Source of the DNA: Cristatella mucedo
Lineage: Eukaryota; Bryozoa; Phylactolaemata; Cristatellidae
DNA length: 60,000 nucleotides
Reading direction: 5' to 3'
Assembly (NCBI GenBank): GCA_009760855.2
Contig: WPIO01000005.1
Coordinates: forward strand, 4,760,001 to 4,820,000
Part shown: in pieces, positions 58,627 through 60,000 of the stretch
How positions within the stretch are numbered: position 1 is the stretch's first letter
How the letters are laid out: every line of letters begins with the position of its first letter
Notes under the pieces: generated by a model
The model's database searches: none
Seen by the model: the letters and a program-made list of their open reading frames with translations, nothing else
What the model was told of the DNA's origin: nothing
Translations under genes and position numbers: made by a program

Positions 58627-59535
58627 ATGTCCGTATCTCCAATACATCTCTCTCCTATGAACCCCTCCAATATATCTAAGCAGATTTTAATTTTCGGCTC
58701 GTGATATTGCTGCCGATTTCCATAGCTCAAACTTGACCAAAACTGTGAACTTACGACTTTTAATTTATTAGCCAAAAGCAATCGACGCTCATGAGAAGCC
58801 TGAAATATTATTATGCATCGAGGTTAGTGTCAATCGCAGCTAGGATTGGCGGTCTTCAGATCTATTCAAAACTCTTAATTTTTCCGCTCTTAACGGTAGC
58901 TTAGCCGAGCGTTTACAGACTGAAACTGGCTATAACCTGTGTTATTTTGTGCTAACTGCTAAACAAGCACAGTATTTCCTCGGAACTAGAGCAGGCGAAA
59001 TAGAGCTCGCCGTTATGTCAGCTTCATTTGCTATCCTTTTTCAATTGTCTCAACCAACCTCGCTATGTTTGCAAGTTACTTAAGATACCGCAGATTTTCG
59101 ACCTAGCAGATTATAGATATCTCCCGCCATGCACTTTGCAGCCACGGGACAATCTTACAAACCGTGGCACAATCGTAAAGGCCATTGCAGTCATTCTTAA
59201 CAGTCGTAGAAGGGATCGCTTGCTACCTCATTGCGTGATCAAAATGTCGCACAGCTCTCGGTTAACGGCCGGCTCAGGGCAGCAGCCGTAGGGCCGCGGC
59301 CGTGGCTGAGCGAGGCGACCGTCTCTCCTCTCCGCTTCTCGTCCCTCTGCGAGCTGCCCTTATCTTACCGACGAGGCGCCCCATGCACTGTAGTCGGAAC
59401 CAAGCCACTGCCCCGTTTCTAACGCTGCCTCGAATTCAAAGACCGCCCCACGCTGCCGCATGTTATGACCGACTCCTGAGAAGTCAGACTGCTTTTTTAA
59501 AGAATTCAACCGTTCTTTTTTTTAGATATACGAGA
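58627..59535 (+). other. F-G spacer upstream of G5
   Basis: Closely matches 2447-3364. It ends in a strong acceptor (CTTTTTTTTAG, ending at 59524) just before the G5 start codon. The frame 59302-59712 runs through into G5 exon 1 but is not kept in module f or c. Confidence 0.45.
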
Positions 59536-60000
59536 ATGCTGAACGTCGCAACTACCGCATTGTCTGTCGCTGCCATTCTCGGGTACTTCAATGGCATTCT
59601 TTCGGTGGTCATTCCGCCCCGAGTCGGTGTCTCGGTAAGTACTACGACCGCCAAGCTTAACGCACTAGAGCAGTCTTTTATCTGCACACGCCTCACCGAT
59701 CTTTCCAAGTGAGCCCGAGCCTGGCAGCGTCGAGTAGAAACTTTTATCCGAGCGTAACGAACAGCTGCCTTGTTACAGCATCTTTCTAGTGCCTTCGATG
59801 ACCACTGTGACTTACACAGCCGCTGTCGATAACAGCAGCGATGCTACAGTAGTAGGGCTGAAACAGCTTAAGCTGCCTGGCTCGGTCAGCCATCGCTAAT
59901 TCATTGTAAAGCACGTGGTTCTTTCTTGGCAGCCCGATCAGTGCGCCGTCATCCAGATCCGATCATTGGAGAGTGGAAAGTACGTCGGCTTCAGTCTCCC
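59536..60000 (+). pseudogene. G5: partial copy of G-family gene at window edge
   Basis: Exon 1 (59536-59634, 99 bases) is intact: MLNVATTALSVAAILGYF, ending at a perfect GTAAGT donor. Exon 2 starts at 59765 after ACAG, but it has a TAA at 59897-59899, after LKLPGSVSHR, where other copies have a sense codon. The following sequence (SWQPDQCAVIQIRSLESGKY) is well kept up to the edge. Exons 3 and 4 lie outside the window. Probably a recent pseudogene. Confidence 0.6.

Overview
The window looks like nuclear DNA from an invertebrate animal; I cannot name the species. It has introns with GT...AG borders, AATAAA signals, L2/CR1-like LINEs, tRNA-derived SINEs, a MULE-type transposase relic, an LTR element and many long microsatellites. 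No bacterial-style operons, rRNA or functional tRNA genes were recognised. Almost everything here is repeat-derived. Most open frames are short and lie inside transposon relics or microsatellites.

The backbone is an irregular array of one module, called F-G here. F is a GC-rich ~1.5 kb unit with candidate exons, one of which encodes a hydrophobic segment. G is a small four-exon gene for a predicted secreted protein of about 242 residues. The copies are: module f (+) F 1-235, G1 3355-5500; module b (-) F 17210-15740, G2 15227-13068; module c (-) F 32420-30930, G3 29793-27927; module e (+) F 39243-39520, G4 40279-42377; module d (+) F only, 44270-46440 and split by a LINE; module a (+) F 53640-55280, G5 from 59536 to the window edge. 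G2 is fully open with good splice sites. G3 is open and has exactly the same exon lengths, but one changed acceptor. G1, G4 and G5 are broken. A microsatellite-prone spacer lies at the same place between F and G in most modules.

Transposons are layered on this array. LINE-A (L2/CR1-like, with a 3' hairpin and an ATT-type tail) has about ten copies. LINE-B is a second L2/CR1-like family with a GTAAT-type tail. It includes an almost identical inverted pair at 17341-19056 and 48810-50521. SINE-A is a tRNA-type element with an ATTT tail. SINE-B is a tRNA-type head fused to the same 3' end as LINE-A. A 1.7 kb LTR element without reverse transcriptase carries an Ala/Glu-rich frame and is itself hit by a SINE-A. 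Around 34-36 kb a SINE sits in LINE-A, which sits in LINE-B, with a visible target-site duplication.

The regions 5.5-9.3 kb, 21.5-23.4 kb, 25-27.9 kb, 36.3-38.4 kb and 51.7-53.1 kb hold little that I can assign. They contain short degenerate repeats, including a 10-bp and a 16-bp repeat. The items most worth follow-up are the G gene family and its F-G array, and the LINE-A/SINE-B shared 3' hairpin.
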